From NCBI GenBank assembly GCA_025964635.1, contig JAOPYP010000591.1:1-6886 (forward strand): a stretch of 6,886 bases of DNA, written 5' to 3'. The DNA is from Actinomycetes bacterium. Lineage in GTDB: Bacteria > Actinomycetota > Actinomycetes > Streptosporangiales > Streptosporangiaceae. Each line of letters starts with the position of its first letter. Position 1 is the stretch's first letter. The position numbers were made by a program, and so were the translations under genes. The notes under the pieces were generated by a model, which saw only the letters and a list, made by a program, of their open reading frames with translations, was not told the DNA's origin and searched no databases. Shown here in pieces: positions 6,239 through 6,886 of the stretch.

Positions 6239-6418
6239 CAGACAAACCGCCGCGACCTGGCCAACCGCAATCACCCGCTGTAGTGCAGAAAAACCCGATA
6301 TGGGTGGCCGAGCTGGCATGCGCGCAGATCAGCGCGGTTCTGGGTGGTAGCCAACTGCCACGGCGGCAACATCTAGCTCCGGCTGCCACCCACTGAAGCT
6401 GCCGCCATGGTCGCGCTC

Positions 6419-6436
6419 CCGGTGGGGGGCCACCGG
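6419..6436. promoter_or_regulatory. Short perfect hairpin with GGGG loop
   Basis: CCGGTGG (6419-6425) and CCACCGG (6430-6436) form a perfect 7-bp stem with a four-G loop. It lies 26 nt upstream of the GTG start of the short exported-protein frame. It could be a leader structure, a protein site or a terminator for something upstream. Confidence 0.3.
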
Positions 6437-6462
6437 CCCGGCCCAGCGATGAGAGCAGACCC

Positions 6463-6669
6463 GTGACCGCCAGGACCGCGCGGCGCGGCTGGTATGCGCT
6501 GGCCGCGATCGCCGCCGTGTTTACCCTGCCCGGGCGCTCGCCAGGGCAGCCGTTTCCCCCGCTGGTCCCGGTGGGGGCGCCGGCCGGGTGGCCGCACCTC
6601 ACGCTGCCCGGCGGGACCGCGGTGCTGTCCTACCCGCCCTCGCTGCGGCCGCTCGCTAAGGATCGGTGA
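6463..6669 (+). CDS. Short exported-protein frame, probably a truncated remnant
   Basis: This frame of 68 codons starts at GTG 6463, the only ordinary start after the in-frame TGA at 6394. Almost every codon ends in G or C until the last few, which argues that it is, or was, a real gene. The product starts with a basic segment (TARTARRGW), then a hydrophobic stretch YALAAIAAVFTL (11-22), and resembles a signal peptide or membrane anchor. A Pro/Gly-rich region follows, with AGWPHLTLPGGTAVLSYPP (41-59), which reads like the beginning of an extracytoplasmic beta-rich domain. The frame then stops at TGA, too short for a full domain, and no other frame clearly continues it. The ribosome site is weak (GAGAG about 8 nt upstream). 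It may be a small secreted peptide gene or, more likely, the 5' end of a decayed gene. Confidence 0.4.
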   Translation: MTARTARRGWYALAAIAAVFTLPGRSPGQPFPPLVPVGAPAGWPHLTLPGGTAVLSYPPSLRPLAKDR

Positions 6670-6719
6670 CACTCCCGCGATCGCAATCGGTGATGCGCAA
6701 CCGCCGTGGGTGTCGGTGA
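6662..6719 (+). repeat. Three dispersed TCGGTGA repeats
   Basis: TCGGTGA occurs at 6663-6669, 6687-6693 and 6713-6719. The first two extend to ATCGGTGA, and the copies are spaced by 24 and 26 bp. They begin at the stop codon of the short exported-protein frame. The remaining bases to 6886 hold only the 10-bp palindrome at 6815-6824 and no gene I can support. Confidence 0.4.
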
Positions 6720-6886
6720 CGTCCCGACCTCACGCAGGGCCTGCAGTCCCTCTTAGCCGAGCTTGCCGCAGATGCCGATGTTCAACCGTGTGAGCGGCCG
6801 AAGCGGGCCGGCTGGTGCATGCACGGACATTACCGACGCCCGAGTGTTGACCAGCGCGCCGCGGGAGGACGCGGGTGCTATACGTC

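Larger units (their letters stand above)
6148..6462. other. Intergenic stretch without a supported gene
   Basis: These 315 bases lie between the LuxR gene and the short exported-protein frame. Open frames here on both strands lack the third-position G/C pattern of the neighbouring genes, have no good ribosome site, or run through the LuxR gene. Besides the hairpins at 6202-6238 and 6419-6436, a short motif TGGGTGG occurs twice (near 6300 and 6342). I see no tRNA or other structured RNA. Confidence 0.5.

Noticed and set aside
5524..6270. A 248-codon minus-strand frame opposite the LuxR regulator
   Set aside because: The plus strand encodes an unmistakable LuxR helix-turn-helix, and the minus frame has no domain or ribosome site.
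6847..6884. TTGACC and TATACG near the right edge as a promoter
   Set aside because: The spacer between the hexamers is 26 bp, far outside the usual 16-19, and the window ends before any gene can be seen.

Overview
The window is GC-rich DNA (roughly 70% G+C, with G or C at nearly every third codon position) from an actinomycete-type bacterium (Actinomycetota). Its gene families support this: an SARP/BTAD-type ATPase regulator, a winged-helix methyltransferase of the Rv2258c kind, a GAF-like LuxR regulator and a small SnoaL-fold protein. I cannot name the genus. I see no mobile element, CRISPR array, tRNA or rRNA.

Block A (1-4263) looks like a regulator and its target operon. A very large regulator gene, read on the minus strand, starts at 2596 and runs off the left edge; its stop lies outside the window. 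It carries a winged-helix plus BTAD module, an AAA-type ATPase and helical repeats. Divergent from it, after a 104-bp gap, lie a SAM-dependent methyltransferase gene (2701-3780) and a SnoaL/NTF2-like gene (3839-4216), which probably share a transcript ending in a strong hairpin at 4230-4263. The gap holds three heptamers spaced exactly 11 bp apart (TGACGCT, TGACGCT, GAACGCT; 2628-2656), followed by a possible -10. This is the architecture expected of an SARP operator. It is the most informative signal in the window, because it connects the regulator to the operon next to it.

Block B (4469-6147) is a second divergent unit. On the minus strand, a 97-residue two-helix membrane or exported protein (4942-5235) precedes a DsrE-fold protein with two CxxC motifs (4515-4880). 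On the plus strand is a GAF-like LuxR regulator (5380-6147). The 144-bp gap between them holds a nested cluster of inverted repeats (5280-5325), a candidate operator. The cysteine content suggests a redox or sulfur theme, but this is inference. The 298 bp between the convergent operons (4217-4514) contains only hairpins.

Block C (6148-6886) is sparse. It holds hairpins, a short, probably truncated exported-protein reading frame (6463-6669), a cluster of short direct repeats and a perfect 10-bp palindrome. I see no convincing gene in the last 217 bases.
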